Below are positions 39,543 to 48,962 of a stretch of DNA of 64,000 nucleotides, in pieces. The notes beneath the pieces are model-generated. The model had not been told where the DNA came from. It saw nothing but the letters and a program-made list of their open reading frames with translations, and did not search any database. The DNA is taken from positions 927,501 through 991,500 of the forward strand of contig NZ_CP016294.1 in assembly GCF_001704155.1 (NCBI RefSeq), written 5' to 3'. The stretch comes from Stenotrophomonas rhizophila (GTDB lineage: Bacteria > Pseudomonadota > Gammaproteobacteria > Xanthomonadales > Xanthomonadaceae). Position 1 is the first letter of the stretch, and the number at the start of each line of letters is the position of its first letter. Both the position numbers and the translations under genes were made by a program.

Positions 39543-39561
39543 CGCCGGGCGTTGCCCGGCG
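39543..39561 (+). terminator. Hairpin after the S9 peptidase gene
   Basis: CGCCGGGC-gtt-GCCCGGCG is an 8-bp stem five bases after the stop codon. No T-run follows. Confidence 0.45.
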
Positions 39562-39587
39562 GCTGCAACACATGCAATTGAAACCAT

Positions 39588-39612
39588 TTGCGCGGCAGGG
39601 ATTGCCGCGCAA
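39588..39612 (+). promoter_or_regulatory. Perfect inverted repeat upstream of ppc
   Basis: TTGCGCGGCA-gggat-TGCCGCGCAA has a perfect 10-bp stem. It ends 49 bases before the ppc start. It may be a second terminator, a ppc leader hairpin or an operator. Confidence 0.4.
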
Positions 39613-39661
39613 TCTGGGTTAGGCTTGATGCGATTCCGTTCCCGAGGCCAGTGCGTCGCAG

Positions 39662-42370
39662 ATGAACGAGTACCGCAGCAGCATCGTCTTTGCCACCCCC
39701 GACATTCCCCTGCGTGACGACGTGCGCCGACTCGGCGCACTGGTCGGCGACCTGCTTGCCGAGCAGGTCTCCACGCAGTTCTTCGATGATGTGGAACAGG
39801 TGCGCACCCGCGCCATCGCGCGCCGTGAAAGCGAGGCGCCGCTGTCCGACCTCAACGATGCATTGACCGGGCTGCCGCCCGAACGCGCCGAAGCGATGGT
39901 GCGTGCGTTCAGCACCTACTTCCAGGTGGTCAACATCGCCGAGCGGGTGCACCGCATCCGCCGACGCCGCGATTACCAGCGCGCCGGTACCGCGCCGCAG
40001 CCCGATGGCCTGCAGGATGCACTCCAGCAGCTCAAGGCGCAGGGCGTCACCCTGGAGGAGCTGGCCAGCTGGCTGCCGCGCATCGACATCGAGCCGGTGT
40101 TCACCGCGCACCCGACCGAAGCGGTGCGCCGCGCACTGCTGGAAAAAGAACAGCTGATGGTGGCCAGCCTGGTCGACAACCTCGACGGCCAGCGCACCCC
40201 AGGCGAAGCCGCGGCCGATGCGGCGCGCTTCCGCATGGCACTCACCGCGTCCTGGCAGACCACCGATTCCTCACCGGTGCGTCCCACCGTGGACGACGAG
40301 CGCGAACACGTCGGCTTCTACCTGGTGCAAGTGCTGTACCGGGTAATCCCGGTGCTGTACGAATCGCTGCAGCAGGCATTGCTCGATACCTACGGCGACA
40401 GCGTGCCGCTGCCCCGGTTGCTGCGCTTCGGCACCTGGGTGGGCGGCGACATGGACGGCAACCCGAACGTGGATGCCGGCACCATCCGCAACACCCTCGA
40501 TGCGCAGCGCCAGGCCGTGCTGGGCCGTTACCAGAAGGACCTGCTGCAGCTGGCCAGCCTGCTCAGCCAGTCCACCGAGCGGGTGGCGGTCAGTGACGCG
40601 CTGGAGGCTCGGGTGGCGCACTACCAGCAGCTGCTGCCGAAGGTGGTTTCGCGCCCGCGGCATGCCGACATGCCCTACCGCCTGCTCAACGACCGCATGC
40701 GCGCGCGGGTGCAGGCCACGCTGGAAGATACCGAGGGCGCTTACGCCTCGCCGCAGGAACTGGAGGAGGACATCACCCTCATCCTCGACAGCCTGCATGC
40801 CAACAAGGGCGACCACGCCGGTGGCTTCGCGGTGCGCCGGCTGTTGTGGCGGGTACGCACCTTCGGCTTCCATCTCGCGCGGCTGGACGTGCGCCAGGAG
40901 TCGAGCGTGCATGGGCGCGCGCTGGCCAGCGTACTGGACGGCCAGGACGCCTGGGACGCGGCCGATGCGATCGCGCGCGCGCAGCGGTTGTCGCCGTTCG
41001 CCAGCGGTGAGCAGGCACTACCCGCCAGCACCGAAGAGGGCGGTCAACGCCTTGATGCGGTGTTCGCCGCACTGGCCGATGCCCGCCGCCGCCACGGCGC
41101 CGATGCGTTGGGCAGCTACATCATTTCCATGGCGCATGACCGCAGCGATGTACTGGCCGTACTGGCGCTGGCGCGACGTGGCGGACTGGTGGACGACGCC
41201 GGTGCGGTGCCGCTGGATATCGCGCCGCTGTTCGAAACCGTGGACGACCTGCAGCGCGGCACGGATACGCTTCGCGACCTGCTGGCCGATCCGGTGTACC
41301 GCGCGCACCTGGCCGCGCGCGACGATGTGCAGATGGTGATGCTGGGCTATTCGGACAGCGGCAAGGACGGCGGCATCGCCGCCTCGCGCTGGGGCCTGCA
41401 GCGGGCCCAGGTGGAGCTGCTGGAGGTGGCCGCGGAGAGCGGTATCCGGCTGACCTTCTTCCATGGCCGTGGCGGCTCGATCAGCCGCGGCGGTGGCAAG
41501 ACCACCGATGCGGTGGATGCATCACCGCGTGGCAGCATCGATGGCCGCCTGCGCGTGACCGAACAGGGCGAAGTGATCCACCGCAAGTACGGCATCCGCG
41601 CGCTGGCGCTGCGCTCGCTGGAACAGTCCACCGGTGCGGTGCTGCGCTCCAGCCTGCGCCCGCGTGCACCCGAACCGCGCGAGGCGCAGTGGCGCCCGGT
41701 GATGGACCTGGTCGCGCGGAAAAGCGCGGAGGCCTATCGGGCATTCGTCGGCCAGCCCGATTTCATGCAGTACTTCCGCCAGGCCACCCCGATCGACGTG
41801 ATCGAGCGGATGACGCTGGGCTCCCGGCCCTCGCGGCGGCTCGGCCAGGACGCGGCGCTGACCAACCTGCGCGCGATTCCGTGGGTGTTCGCCTGGAGCC
41901 AGGCGCGTGCGGTGATTCCGGGCTGGTATGGCGTGGGCAGCGGACTGCAGGCGGCGATCGATGCCGGGCATGCGGATACGCTGCAGGAGATGGCGCGCGA
42001 CTGGCCGTTCTTCAGCACCTTCCTGGACGATATCGCGATGGTGCTGTCCAAGGGCGACATCACCATCGCCGAGCAGTTCTCGCAGCTGGCCGGACCGCTG
42101 CACGACCGGTTCTTCCCGCAGATCCAGCACGAACTGGCGCTCACCGGCAGGCAGATCCTGGCCATCACCGGGCAGGACGAACTGCTGCAGCACGACCAGC
42201 GCCTGGCGCTGTCGATCCGCCTGCGCAATCCCTACATCGACCCGATCAGCGTGCTGCAGGTGGACCTGCTGCGGCGCTGGCGCGACAGCGGCGGCGAGGA
42301 TGACGAAGTGCTGCGCGCGCTGGTGGCGTGCGTCAACGGCGTCTCCCAGGGCGTCCAGAACACCGGGTAA
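39662..42370 (+). CDS. ppc: Phosphoenolpyruvate carboxylase
   Basis: Anaplerotic enzyme forming oxaloacetate from PEP and bicarbonate. The 902 residues show the catalytic [11 protein letters not shown] block (His about 150), [10 protein letters not shown], the second active-site block [11 protein letters not shown] near 560, [14 protein letters not shown] near 600, and the C-terminal QNTG that is universal in bacterial PEPC. Length is normal. An in-frame ATG at 39662 begins the protein; two hairpins lie in the preceding gap. Confidence 0.98.
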   Translation: MNEYRSSIVFATPDIPLRDDVRRLGALVGDLLAEQVSTQFFDDVEQVRTRAIARRESEAPLSDLNDALTGLPPERAEAMVRAFSTYFQVVNIAERVHRIRRRRDYQRAGTAPQPDGLQDALQQLKAQGVTLEELASWLPRIDIEPVFTAHPTEAVRRALLEKEQLMVASLVDNLDGQRTPGEAAADAARFRMALTASWQTTDSSPVRPTVDDEREHVGFYLVQVLYRVIPVLYESLQQALLDTYGDSVPLPRLLRFGTWVGGDMDGNPNVDAGTIRNTLDAQRQAVLGRYQKDLLQLASLLSQSTERVAVSDALEARVAHYQQLLPKVVSRPRHADMPYRLLNDRMRARVQATLEDTEGAYASPQELEEDITLILDSLHANKGDHAGGFAVRRLLWRVRTFGFHLARLDVRQESSVHGRALASVLDGQDAWDAADAIARAQRLSPFASGEQALPASTEEGGQRLDAVFAALADARRRHGADALGSYIISMAHDRSDVLAVLALARRGGLVDDAGAVPLDIAPLFETVDDLQRGTDTLRDLLADPVYRAHLAARDDVQMVMLGYSDSGKDGGIAASRWGLQRAQVELLEVAAESGIRLTFFHGRGGSISRGGGKTTDAVDASPRGSIDGRLRVTEQGEVIHRKYGIRALALRSLEQSTGAVLRSSLRPRAPEPREAQWRPVMDLVARKSAEAYRAFVGQPDFMQYFRQATPIDVIERMTLGSRPSRRLGQDAALTNLRAIPWVFAWSQARAVIPGWYGVGSGLQAAIDAGHADTLQEMARDWPFFSTFLDDIAMVLSKGDITIAEQFSQLAGPLHDRFFPQIQHELALTGRQILAITGQDELLQHDQRLALSIRLRNPYIDPISVLQVDLLRRWRDSGGEDDEVLRALVACVNGVSQGVQNTG

Positions 42371-42531
42371 CGCACGTATCGACCAACGGTATGCCCACCC
42401 GTTGGGCGGGCACCCTTCGGGCCGTCGCAAGCGACGTTAGGAACGGCTCGCCGTTCCTTGCGATACCTACCAGGATCGCGCAGTGGTCAGATACGCGACC
42501 GCCGGTAGGTCACGACCGTTGGTCGTGACGC
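42371..42531. repeat. Cluster of three GTAG-type palindromes between ppc and a convergent gene
   Basis: A degenerate copy (GTAT then TGCCCACCC-gtt-GGGCGGGCA) lies at 42389-42412. An inverted copy, AGGAACGG-ctcg-CCGTTCCT with CTAC further on, spans 42439-42470. A plus-strand copy, GTAG then TCACGACC-gtt-GGTCGTGA, spans 42505-42529. No gene is present. Confidence 0.7.
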
Positions 42532-43035
42532 TTACTCGGGCGACGGCGGATTGGACGCCAGCAACTCACGCTGGCGCTGCTCCATCTCCGCGCGCAGCTG
42601 CCGGCGCAGCAGCGCGGCAGCCTGGCGGCGGCGCTGGTCGCTCGTTTCCAGCTGCAACGGCGGTACCGGGGTCGGCTTGCCGTCGTCATCGACGGCCACC
42701 ATGGTGAAGAAGCAGCTGTTGGCGTGGCGCACGCTGCGCTTGAGGATATCCTCGGCCACCACTTTCACCCCGACTTCCATCGACGAAGTGCCGGTGTAAT
42801 TCACCGAGGCCAGGAAGGTGACCAGTTCGCCCACCGCGATCGGTTCGCGGAACGTCACCTGGTCCACCGACAGGGTGACCACGTAGCGACCGGCATAGCG
42901 GCTGGCGCAGGCATAGGCGACCTGGTCGAGCAGGCGCAGGATCGCCCCGCCGTGGACCTTGCCGGAGAAGTTGGCCATTTCCGGCGACATCAGCACGGTC
43001 ATGGTCAGCTGGTGGGATTTGATATCGGTAGGCAT
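42532..43035 (-). CDS. Acyl-CoA thioesterase (hotdog fold, YciA/ACOT type)
   Basis: A 167-residue hotdog thioesterase expected to hydrolyse acyl-CoA in the cytoplasm. The fold markers are MTVLMSPEMANFSGKVHGGAILRLLDQVAY (residues 12-41), with the N-F-x-G-x-V-HGG-x-I-L-x-LLD active-site helix, then SVDQVTFREPI and CFFTMVAVDDDGKP. The last 30 residues form a charged helix (QRRRQAAALLRRQLRAEMEQ). A strong hairpin separates it from metK upstream. Confidence 0.9.
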   Translation of the reverse strand: MPTDIKSHQLTMTVLMSPEMANFSGKVHGGAILRLLDQVAYACASRYAGRYVVTLSVDQVTFREPIAVGELVTFLASVNYTGTSSMEVGVKVVAEDILKRSVRHANSCFFTMVAVDDDGKPTPVPPLQLETSDQRRRQAAALLRRQLRAEMEQRQRELLASNPPSPE

Positions 43036-43052
43036 GCAGGGATTGTAACGAC

Positions 43053-43076
43053 GACGGCCCGCATTCGCGGGCCGTC
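43053..43076 (-). terminator. Hairpin downstream of metK
   Basis: GACGGCCCGC-attc-GCGGGCCGTC is a perfect 10-bp stem. It lies 31 bases past the metK stop and 18 bases before the thioesterase start on the same strand. The following minus-strand bases GTCGTTAC are weakly T-rich. Confidence 0.6.
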
Positions 43077-43106
43077 GGTTCCACATGCTGCGCGGGCGGG
43101 GGGCCC

Positions 43107-44318
43107 TTATTTCAGCTTCGCATCGGCGCGCAGGGCGGCGGCGCGGTCGGTCTTCTCCCAGGAGAAGGCCGTTGCGTTCACCGTTTCACCGGCAGCGTTG
43201 AGGTAGCTGAAGTCCTTCGGCTTGCGGCCGAAGTGACCGTAGGCCGCCGTCTGCTGGTACATCGGGTGGATCAGGTCCAGCATCTTGATGATGCCGTACG
43301 GGCGCAGGTCGAAATGCTTGCGGATCAGCTTTTCGATCTTGTCATCGCTGATCTTGCCGGTGCCGAAGGTGGTGACCGAAATCGAGGTCGGCTCGGCCAC
43401 GCCGATGGCGTAGGAGACCTGCACTTCGCAACGGTCGGCCAGGCCGGCGGCCACGACGTTCTTGGCCACGTAACGGGCCGCGTAAGCCGCCGAACGATCG
43501 ACCTTGGACGGATCCTTGCCCGAGAACGCGCCACCACCGTGACGGGCCCAGCCGCCGTAGGTGTCGACGATGATCTTGCGGCCGGTCAGGCCGCAGTCGC
43601 CCACCGGGCCGCCGATCTCGAACTTGCCGGTCGGGTTGATGTGGAACTTGGTGCCCTTGTGCAGCCACTTGGCCGGCAGCACCGGCTTGATGATTTCTTC
43701 GCGGACGGCCTCGATGAGGTCCTTCTGCTTGATGCCCGGGGCATGCTGGGTCGACAGCACGACGGCGTCGATGGCGGACACTTCGCCGTTTTCATAGCGC
43801 AGGGTGACCTGGCTCTTGGCGTCCGGGCGCAGCCACGACAGCGGCGAGTTCTTCTTTTTGCGGATCTTGGCCTGCTGCTCGACCAGGCGGTGCGACAGGT
43901 GGATCGCGGCCGGCATGTAGCTGTCGGTTTCGTTGGTCGCATAGCCGAACATCAGGCCCTGGTCGCCAGCGCCCATTTCTTCGGGCTTCTTGCGGTCCAC
44001 GCCCTGGGCGATGTGCGGCGACTGCTTGCCGATCAGGTTCAGCACGCCACAGGTGGCGCCGTCGAAGCCGACGTCGGAGCTGTCGTAGCCGATGTCCAGG
44101 ATCACCTTGCGGGTCACCGCTTCCAGGTCGATCCAGGCGGAGGTGGTGATTTCACCGGCCACGATCGCCACGCCGGTCTTGACCATGGTTTCGCAGGCCA
44201 CGCGGGCGCGCTGGTCCTGGGCAAGGATCGCGTCCAGCACCGCATCGGAGATCTGGTCGGCAATCTTGTCCGGATGGCCTTCGGAGACCGATTCGGAGGT
44301 GAACAGGTAGCTGGACAT
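43107..44318 (-). CDS. metK: S-adenosylmethionine synthetase
   Basis: Makes SAM from methionine and ATP; partner of MetF and AhcY in the methyl cycle. The 403 residues begin [28 protein letters not shown], with the catalytic HPDK, then [15 protein letters not shown] near 117-131, [25 protein letters not shown], and a C-terminal lysine tail. The length is slightly above the typical 384-396 because of the [11 protein letters not shown] insertion. A longer upstream open frame exists but MSSYLF at 44318 is the family start. No known SAM riboswitch is visible upstream. Confidence 0.98.
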   Translation of the reverse strand: MSSYLFTSESVSEGHPDKIADQISDAVLDAILAQDQRARVACETMVKTGVAIVAGEITTSAWIDLEAVTRKVILDIGYDSSDVGFDGATCGVLNLIGKQSPHIAQGVDRKKPEEMGAGDQGLMFGYATNETDSYMPAAIHLSHRLVEQQAKIRKKKNSPLSWLRPDAKSQVTLRYENGEVSAIDAVVLSTQHAPGIKQKDLIEAVREEIIKPVLPAKWLHKGTKFHINPTGKFEIGGPVGDCGLTGRKIIVDTYGGWARHGGGAFSGKDPSKVDRSAAYAARYVAKNVVAAGLADRCEVQVSYAIGVAEPTSISVTTFGTGKISDDKIEKLIRKHFDLRPYGIIKMLDLIHPMYQQTAAYGHFGRKPKDFSYLNAAGETVNATAFSWEKTDRAAALRADAKLK

Positions 44319-44575
44319 CAGGCGTAATATCCTTTGATTCGGATGGAAAGATGGGCGCGAATGATACACGGCAAGTCGCGCCATTGCATTGTGGCCCAGC
44401 GGGGGTTGCCCGTGGTTAAGCCGGCGTGCCCACCGTGAAAGGCCGCCGCAGCGCGATTGACCCCCAGCCTCGGGGCCCAGTGTTCCACCAGCGTGACAAC
44501 GCCGCCCAGCCCGCGCGCCATGCCCCTGCGCCCGGCTGCACCCGTAAACCCGCCGCCGTCCCGTACCATCGCCGG
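44319..44575. other. Divergent intergenic region metK/DUF457 gene
   Basis: No gene of its own. On the minus strand a TATCAT, 31-36 bases upstream of the metK start, is the best -10 candidate. I see no riboswitch consensus and no palindrome of note. Confidence 0.35.
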
Positions 44576-45619
44576 ATGGATTCCCTAAGCCAGATAGTCT
44601 TGGGCGGCGCCGTAGCCGCCGCCATCGCCCCTGCCGGCCACCGCCGCGCCGCGCTGCTTGCCGGCGCCGCACTGGGCACCCTGCCGGACCTGGATGCCCT
44701 GCTGCTGGCCTTCACCGCCACCGACCCGGTGGCGCTGATGACCGAGCACCGCAGCTACAGCCACTCGCTGCTGGTGCTGCCGTGGGTGGCGCTGTTGATC
44801 TGGTGGGGTTTCAAGCGCTTTGGCCACGGCCGGGTGGCGCAGGCACCCGCGCGCTGGTTCTGGGCGATCCTGCTGGCGCTGATCACCCATCCCCTCCTCG
44901 ATGCGTTCACGGTGTACGGCACCCAGCTGTGGTGGCCGTTCACCCCGCCGCCGACGATGTGGTCCAGCGTCTTCATCATCGACCCGCTGTACACGGTGTG
45001 GTTGCTGCTGGGCTGCGCGGTGGCATGGTTTGCGCGCAGCCGCCCCTTGGCGCAGAAGGCGCTGCTGGCGGGGCTGGTGCTGAGCACCGGGTACCTGGGC
45101 TGGTCGCTGCTGGCCAAGCACCAGGTCGACCGCGAAGCCGACCGTGCGCTGGCGGCGATGGGGCTGGGCGATGCACCCCGGTTCTCGGTCGCCACGCCGT
45201 TCAACACGCTGCTGTGGCAGGTGGTGGCGATGACGCCCAGCGGCTATGTGATCGGCGAGCGTTCGCTGGCGGCCGACAGGGGCTCGATGACGTTCCGCGG
45301 CTTCCCCTCGAACGTGCAGGCGCTGCGCCAGGCCGCGCACATTCCCGCCGTTGCCCGATTGAACTGGTTCAACCGGGGCTTCATGCGCGCGCAGGTGGTC
45401 GATGGCCAGCTGCAGCTGAGTGATCTGCGCATGGGGCTGGAACCGGATTACACCTTCACCTTCGCGGTGGCGCGTGCGGAGGGCGAGCGTTGGGTGGCGA
45501 TCCCACCCGGGCAGCTGCGCCCGGCGTACGACGGCGAGCAGGGCCGGGCCCGCGCCAAGCGCCGCCTCGGGGCGATGTGGCAACGCATCTGGCACGCCCC
45601 GCAGACGCAGGGCCGGTAA
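44576..45619 (+). CDS. DUF457/YdjM-type membrane-bound metal-dependent hydrolase
   Basis: Inner-membrane protein of 347 residues, related to E. coli YdjM. The N-terminal half has about five spans and the conserved metal-ligand-like residues of the family: [23 protein letters not shown] (H22 and the D-x-D at 38-40), [14 protein letters not shown] (H57, H62) and [14 protein letters not shown] (H104, D108). The C-terminal half is a soluble domain. Catalysis has not been shown for this family to my knowledge. It is divergent from metK. Confidence 0.85.
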   Translation: MDSLSQIVLGGAVAAAIAPAGHRRAALLAGAALGTLPDLDALLLAFTATDPVALMTEHRSYSHSLLVLPWVALLIWWGFKRFGHGRVAQAPARWFWAILLALITHPLLDAFTVYGTQLWWPFTPPPTMWSSVFIIDPLYTVWLLLGCAVAWFARSRPLAQKALLAGLVLSTGYLGWSLLAKHQVDREADRALAAMGLGDAPRFSVATPFNTLLWQVVAMTPSGYVIGERSLAADRGSMTFRGFPSNVQALRQAAHIPAVARLNWFNRGFMRAQVVDGQLQLSDLRMGLEPDYTFTFAVARAEGERWVAIPPGQLRPAYDGEQGRARAKRRLGAMWQRIWHAPQTQGR

Positions 45620-45627
45620 GCCAACGG

Positions 45628-45694
45628 GTAGAGCCGACTGTTAGTCGGCTGCGCGTAGCGCGCCGGCGAGCAGCCGACTGACAGTCGGCTCTAC
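45628..45694. repeat. Paired GTAG palindromes forming a large inverted repeat
   Basis: GTAGAGCCGACT-gtt-AGTCGGCT at 45628-45650 is mirrored by AGCCGACT-gac-AGTCGGCTCTAC at 45672-45694. Each half folds alone, and the two also pair with each other. It sits between convergent genes, a typical site for SMAG dimers. Confidence 0.8.
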
Positions 45695-45720
45695 CACCGT
45701 CAGCAGCACCCGCCATTCTT

Positions 45721-46554
45721 TCAGTAAACCGTCGCGCGGGCCTGCACGAACGAGAAGAAGAACACGGCGTTGGGGTCGTTCTGCACCAGGCTGAACTCGC
45801 GGCGCATGCCGTCCACGGTTTCCTGGTCGACCAGGCCGGCTTCCAGCAGCGGGTCGGCGGCCGACAGCAGCAGCTGTTCCCAGAAGGCGATCATGGTCTT
45901 GCGCCGGGCCGGTTCCCGGTTGTCCAGGTGGATGGTCTTGATCTCGGTGTGGACGTCGCGGAAGCCGCCGGCCAGCAGCAGGTTGCCGAGCTTGGCGCCG
46001 ACGAACGGGTCGCCGCCATGGTCGTACTGGAAGTCGTTGAAGGCCATCCAGTAGCGCCAGATGTGCGGCGAGTACGGGTCGAGCAGGAACGAGGCGTTCA
46101 TCACTTCGGTGACGTAGACGGGCGAGCCAGGCACCAGCACGCGGCGCACTTCGTTGAGCACGCGGGCCGGCGAGGGCACGTGTTCGAGCACCCAGCACAG
46201 GAAGGCCGAATCGAATTCGCGCGCGCCGAACGGCAGGTTGCCGGCGTCGGCCTGCAGCAGGGTGTAGCGCTCGCTGCACCATGGGGTTTTCTCGAGGTTC
46301 TGGCGGGCGGTGGCCAGCTGGGTTTCGCTGAGGTCCACGCCGGTGACGTGCAGTTCGGGGAAGCGGCGCAGCAGGATTTCGGTCTGCGCGCCAACGCCGC
46401 TGCCGACTTCAAGCAGGCGCTGGGCGCCGCTGTAGTCGATGTTGTTGAAGATGGACGATTCCAGCAGGCGGGCCTGGGTGACCAGGCGATGCTGTTCGGT
46501 GCTGGAAAAGCCGTGCAGGTAGGTGGGGGCGGCAATCGGGGTCATGGCGGTCAC
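45721..46554 (-). CDS. Class I SAM-dependent methyltransferase
   Basis: A 277-residue methyltransferase of unknown substrate. Motif I is LLEVGSGVGAQTEILL at about 47-62, with VTGVDLSETQL as the acidic-loop motif, LLQADAGNLPFGAREFDSAFLCWVLEHVPSPARVLNEV as motifs II-III, and a C-terminal substrate domain. There is no signal peptide. The start (46554, or 46545 for MTPIAAP) is 10 bases from the dusB stop, so the two form an operon. The dusB linkage hints at, but does not prove, an RNA or translation-related target. Confidence 0.85.
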   Translation of the reverse strand: MTAMTPIAAPTYLHGFSSTEQHRLVTQARLLESSIFNNIDYSGAQRLLEVGSGVGAQTEILLRRFPELHVTGVDLSETQLATARQNLEKTPWCSERYTLLQADAGNLPFGAREFDSAFLCWVLEHVPSPARVLNEVRRVLVPGSPVYVTEVMNASFLLDPYSPHIWRYWMAFNDFQYDHGGDPFVGAKLGNLLLAGGFRDVHTEIKTIHLDNREPARRKTMIAFWEQLLLSAADPLLEAGLVDQETVDGMRREFSLVQNDPNAVFFFSFVQARATVY

Positions 46555-46564
46555 TTGGGGTGGA

Positions 46565-47557
46565 TCAGGCCGCGGAGGACAGCGGTTCGCCGGCGGCCAG
46601 TGCGGTGAAGTAGTCGGTGGTCAAGGCGATCTGGCCTGCAGCGTCTTCGGCGCGGTTGACGACGGCGCGGAAGGCGGCATTCTCGGGGCGGTCCTTGGCG
46701 TACCAGCCAAGGTGCTTGCGGGCGATGCGCACACCCTGGGGTTCGCCGTAGAAGTCGTGCAGGGCATGCAGGTGGCCGAGCAGGATGTCGCGCACTTCGT
46801 GCAGGCTGGGCGGCGGTAGCAGGGTGCCGGTGGCGAGGTAGTGGGCGATTTCGCGGAAAATCCAGGGGCGGCCCTGTGCGGCGCGGCCGATCATGACGGC
46901 GTCGACGCCGGTCTGGGCGAGCACGTGGGCGGCTTTCTGCGGGGAGTCGATGTCGCCGTTGGCGATCACGGGGATGCGCAGGGCGGCCTTGATGGCGGCG
47001 ATGGTCTCGTACTCGGCGCTGCCCGTGTAATGCTGGTCGCGGGTGCGGCCATGCACGGCAAGCGCGGCAATGCCGCTGTCTTCGGCGATGTGGGCGATGC
47101 GCGGGCCGTTGCGGTGGTCGCAGTCCCAGCCGGTGCGGATCTTGAGGGTGACGGGGACATCGACGGCGCCGACGACGGCGCTGAGGATGCGGGCGACGAG
47201 GTCTTCGTCGCGCATCAGGGCGGAGCCGGCCCAGGCGTTGCACACCTTCTTGGCGGGGCAGCCCATGTTGATGTCGATGATCTGGGCGCCGTGGTCGACG
47301 TTGTAGCGGGCGGCGTCAGCGAGCTGCTGGGGTTCGGTGCCGGCGATCTGGACGCTGATGGGGTCGGGTTCGCCAGCATGGTCCATGCGGTGAATGGATT
47401 TGCGGGTGGTCCAGAAGCGCGGATCGGAGATGGTCATTTCCGAGGCAGCCAGACCCGCGCCCAGGCGCTTGCACAGCAGCCGGAACGGTTTGTCGGTGAC
47501 GCCGGCCATGGGGGCGAGCACCACGTTGGGCTGGATGTTGTAGGGACCAATCTGCAT
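46565..47557 (-). CDS. dusB: tRNA-dihydrouridine synthase DusB
   Basis: FMN enzyme reducing uridine to dihydrouridine in tRNA. The 330 residues show VLAPMAGVTDKPFR at the N-terminus, the catalytic loop DINMGCPAKKVCN (Cys100 region), HGRTRDQHYTG, IPVIANGDIDSPQKA and MIGRAAQGRPWIF. The pattern is DusB rather than DusA or DusC. In many gammaproteobacteria fis follows dusB; here a methyltransferase does. A GTAG palindrome sits only 10 bases before its start codon. Confidence 0.95.
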   Translation of the reverse strand: MQIGPYNIQPNVVLAPMAGVTDKPFRLLCKRLGAGLAASEMTISDPRFWTTRKSIHRMDHAGEPDPISVQIAGTEPQQLADAARYNVDHGAQIIDINMGCPAKKVCNAWAGSALMRDEDLVARILSAVVGAVDVPVTLKIRTGWDCDHRNGPRIAHIAEDSGIAALAVHGRTRDQHYTGSAEYETIAAIKAALRIPVIANGDIDSPQKAAHVLAQTGVDAVMIGRAAQGRPWIFREIAHYLATGTLLPPPSLHEVRDILLGHLHALHDFYGEPQGVRIARKHLGWYAKDRPENAAFRAVVNRAEDAAGQIALTTDYFTALAAGEPLSSAA

Positions 47558-47566
47558 GCGGGCATT

Positions 47567-47589
47567 GTAGTGCCGGCTCATGGCCGGCA
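47567..47589 (+). repeat. GTAG-signature palindrome abutting dusB
   Basis: GTAG is followed by TGCCGGC-tcatg-GCCGGCA. In the dusB direction the hairpin ends 13 bases before the ATG, where the ribosome would bind. Confidence 0.75.
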
Positions 47590-47734
47590 ACCAAGCAGAC
47601 CCCTGTGATCCGGCCCCACATTCAGGCCGATCCGGAAGGCCCTGATGCCGTACGGGCATGAGCAGATGCTTGACGGTTGCTTCCCGCGCCCCCATGGCTG
47701 CGGGATCGTTGGGGGTTACCTGTGGCAATAAGCA

Positions 47735-47875
47735 AGATCAACGGCGTCGGCTCTGCCGGGTCCCACGGCTTGGCAGGTCGGTGTGGGTTTGCGGGGGACG
47801 CCGTGAACCCATCCTTGGGGGCTTGGTCGCGGCATCCATGCCGCTCACACCCCCGCAAACCCACCCCGACCTGCC
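47735..47875. repeat. Long-hairpin element, copy A
   Basis: The outer arms at 47772-47797 and 47850-47875 are complementary over 25 of 26 bases (GTGGGTTTGCGGGGG against its complement). Inside is a second hairpin, GCGGCAT-cc-ATGCCGC, at 47829-47844. The box AGATCAACGGCGT (47735-47747) precedes it. The same arrangement and nearly identical core recur at 62241-62378, where the inner stem carries a compensatory G-C to C-G change. It lies between dusB and rbsK in a 423-base gene-free stretch. Confidence 0.8.
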
Positions 47876-47920
47876 TTTGAGACATTGTCGGTGACGGTAC
47901 GAACGTCAAATGCAGAGGCA

Positions 47921-47951
47921 AAAAAAAACCGGCGCCTTGGCGCCGGTTTTT
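47921..47951 (-). terminator. Bidirectional intrinsic terminator after rbsK
   Basis: CCGGCGCC-tt-GGCGCCGG (47929-47946) is flanked by a run of A on the left and T on the right. On the minus strand it ends in a run of eight or more T, 30 bases after the rbsK stop. It is also able to stop plus-strand transcription. Confidence 0.92.
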
Positions 47952-47952
47952 G

Positions 47953-47976
47953 GTAGAGCACGACCGTTGGTCGTGC
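47953..47976 (+). repeat. GTAG-signature palindrome
   Basis: GTAG, then GCACGACC-gtt-GGTCGTGC, between the rbsK stop and its terminator. Confidence 0.75.
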
Positions 47977-47980
47977 CGTC

Positions 47981-48937
47981 TTACACGTCCGCCGGCGTGT
48001 AATGCGGCATGGCTACGGCGGCGCCTTCCTTTTCGGTGGAGCGGCCGGCGAACTGGTTGGCGAAGCGGACATGGCGGGCGAAGGCGGCGTCCGGGTCCTG
48101 GGCCAGGGAGGCGACCAGGGCGCCGTTGAAGGCGTCGCCGGCGCCGGTGGTATCGAGCACCTGGACCTGTTCGGCGCCTACACGGTAGTAGGGCTGGGTG
48201 TCGCCGCGCAGGTTCTCTTCGGCGTGCGAGACGAATACGCCGACGGCGCCGAGGGTGACCACGACGGTACCGTTGCCGACCAGCTTGCGGCACAGGGCGT
48301 GCAGGCTGGCGCCGTCGAGGGCGGCAACGTCGTCGGCGTCGACGCGTTCGCCGACATGGCGGCCGAGCAGGGCGGCGAATTCGGTTTCGTTGGGGGTCAG
48401 CACGTCGGCAAGCTTGAGCAGGCCGATGCTGGAGGGCGCGTCGGCCGGGGCGGCGTTCAGGACGGTGGTGGCACCGGCTTCGCGGGCGATGGCCAGGGCC
48501 GCTTCGATGGTTTCGACCGGGGATTCGAGCTGGGCCAGCACGACCTTGGCCCCGGCCAGCAGCGCGCGCTGCTGGTCGATGTAGGCGGTGCTGAGCGCGG
48601 CGTTGGCGCCGGGGCCGATCACGATGGTGTTGCGGCCGCGGCTGTCGACGTAGATGCCGCCGGTGCCGGTGGGCTCGGTGCTGGCTTCGGCGCTCAGGGC
48701 GAAGCCGTCCTGTTCGGCCAGGCCACGGGCCATGGCGCCGCCGGCGTCATCGCCGAGGGCGCACAGGAACGTGGTCGGGGCGCCGGCACGGCGGGCGGCC
48801 ACGGCCTGGTTGAAACCCTTGCCGCCGGGGCCGGTGCTGTAGCGGCCGGCGATGGTCGCACCCGGGGCCGGGAGCGATTCGCAACGCCACACATGATCCA
48901 CGTTGAAGGAACCGACAACGACGACACTGCTACTCAT
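47981..48937 (-). CDS. rbsK: Ribokinase (PfkB family)
   Basis: Phosphorylates ribose to ribose 5-phosphate. The 318 residues carry the first PfkB signature region GPGGKGFNQAVAARRAGA (37-54), the ATP/anion-hole motif DTTGAGDAF at 262-270 with the catalytic base D268, and VLTPNETEFAALLG. Of the PfkB sugar kinases, the GGKG-NQAVA pattern favours ribokinase. It follows nupC by 25 bases on the minus strand, so ribose may come from imported nucleosides; the specificity remains an inference. Confidence 0.88.
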   Translation of the reverse strand: MSSSVVVVGSFNVDHVWRCESLPAPGATIAGRYSTGPGGKGFNQAVAARRAGAPTTFLCALGDDAGGAMARGLAEQDGFALSAEASTEPTGTGGIYVDSRGRNTIVIGPGANAALSTAYIDQQRALLAGAKVVLAQLESPVETIEAALAIAREAGATTVLNAAPADAPSSIGLLKLADVLTPNETEFAALLGRHVGERVDADDVAALDGASLHALCRKLVGNGTVVVTLGAVGVFVSHAEENLRGDTQPYYRVGAEQVQVLDTTGAGDAFNGALVASLAQDPDAAFARHVRFANQFAGRSTEKEGAAVAMPHYTPADV

Positions 48938-48962
48938 AAAGACTGTTTCTCGGGAACGGATA

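Noticed and set aside
44319-44430. SAM riboswitch upstream of metK
   Set aside because: I looked for known SAM and SAM/SAH aptamer blocks on the minus strand and found none.
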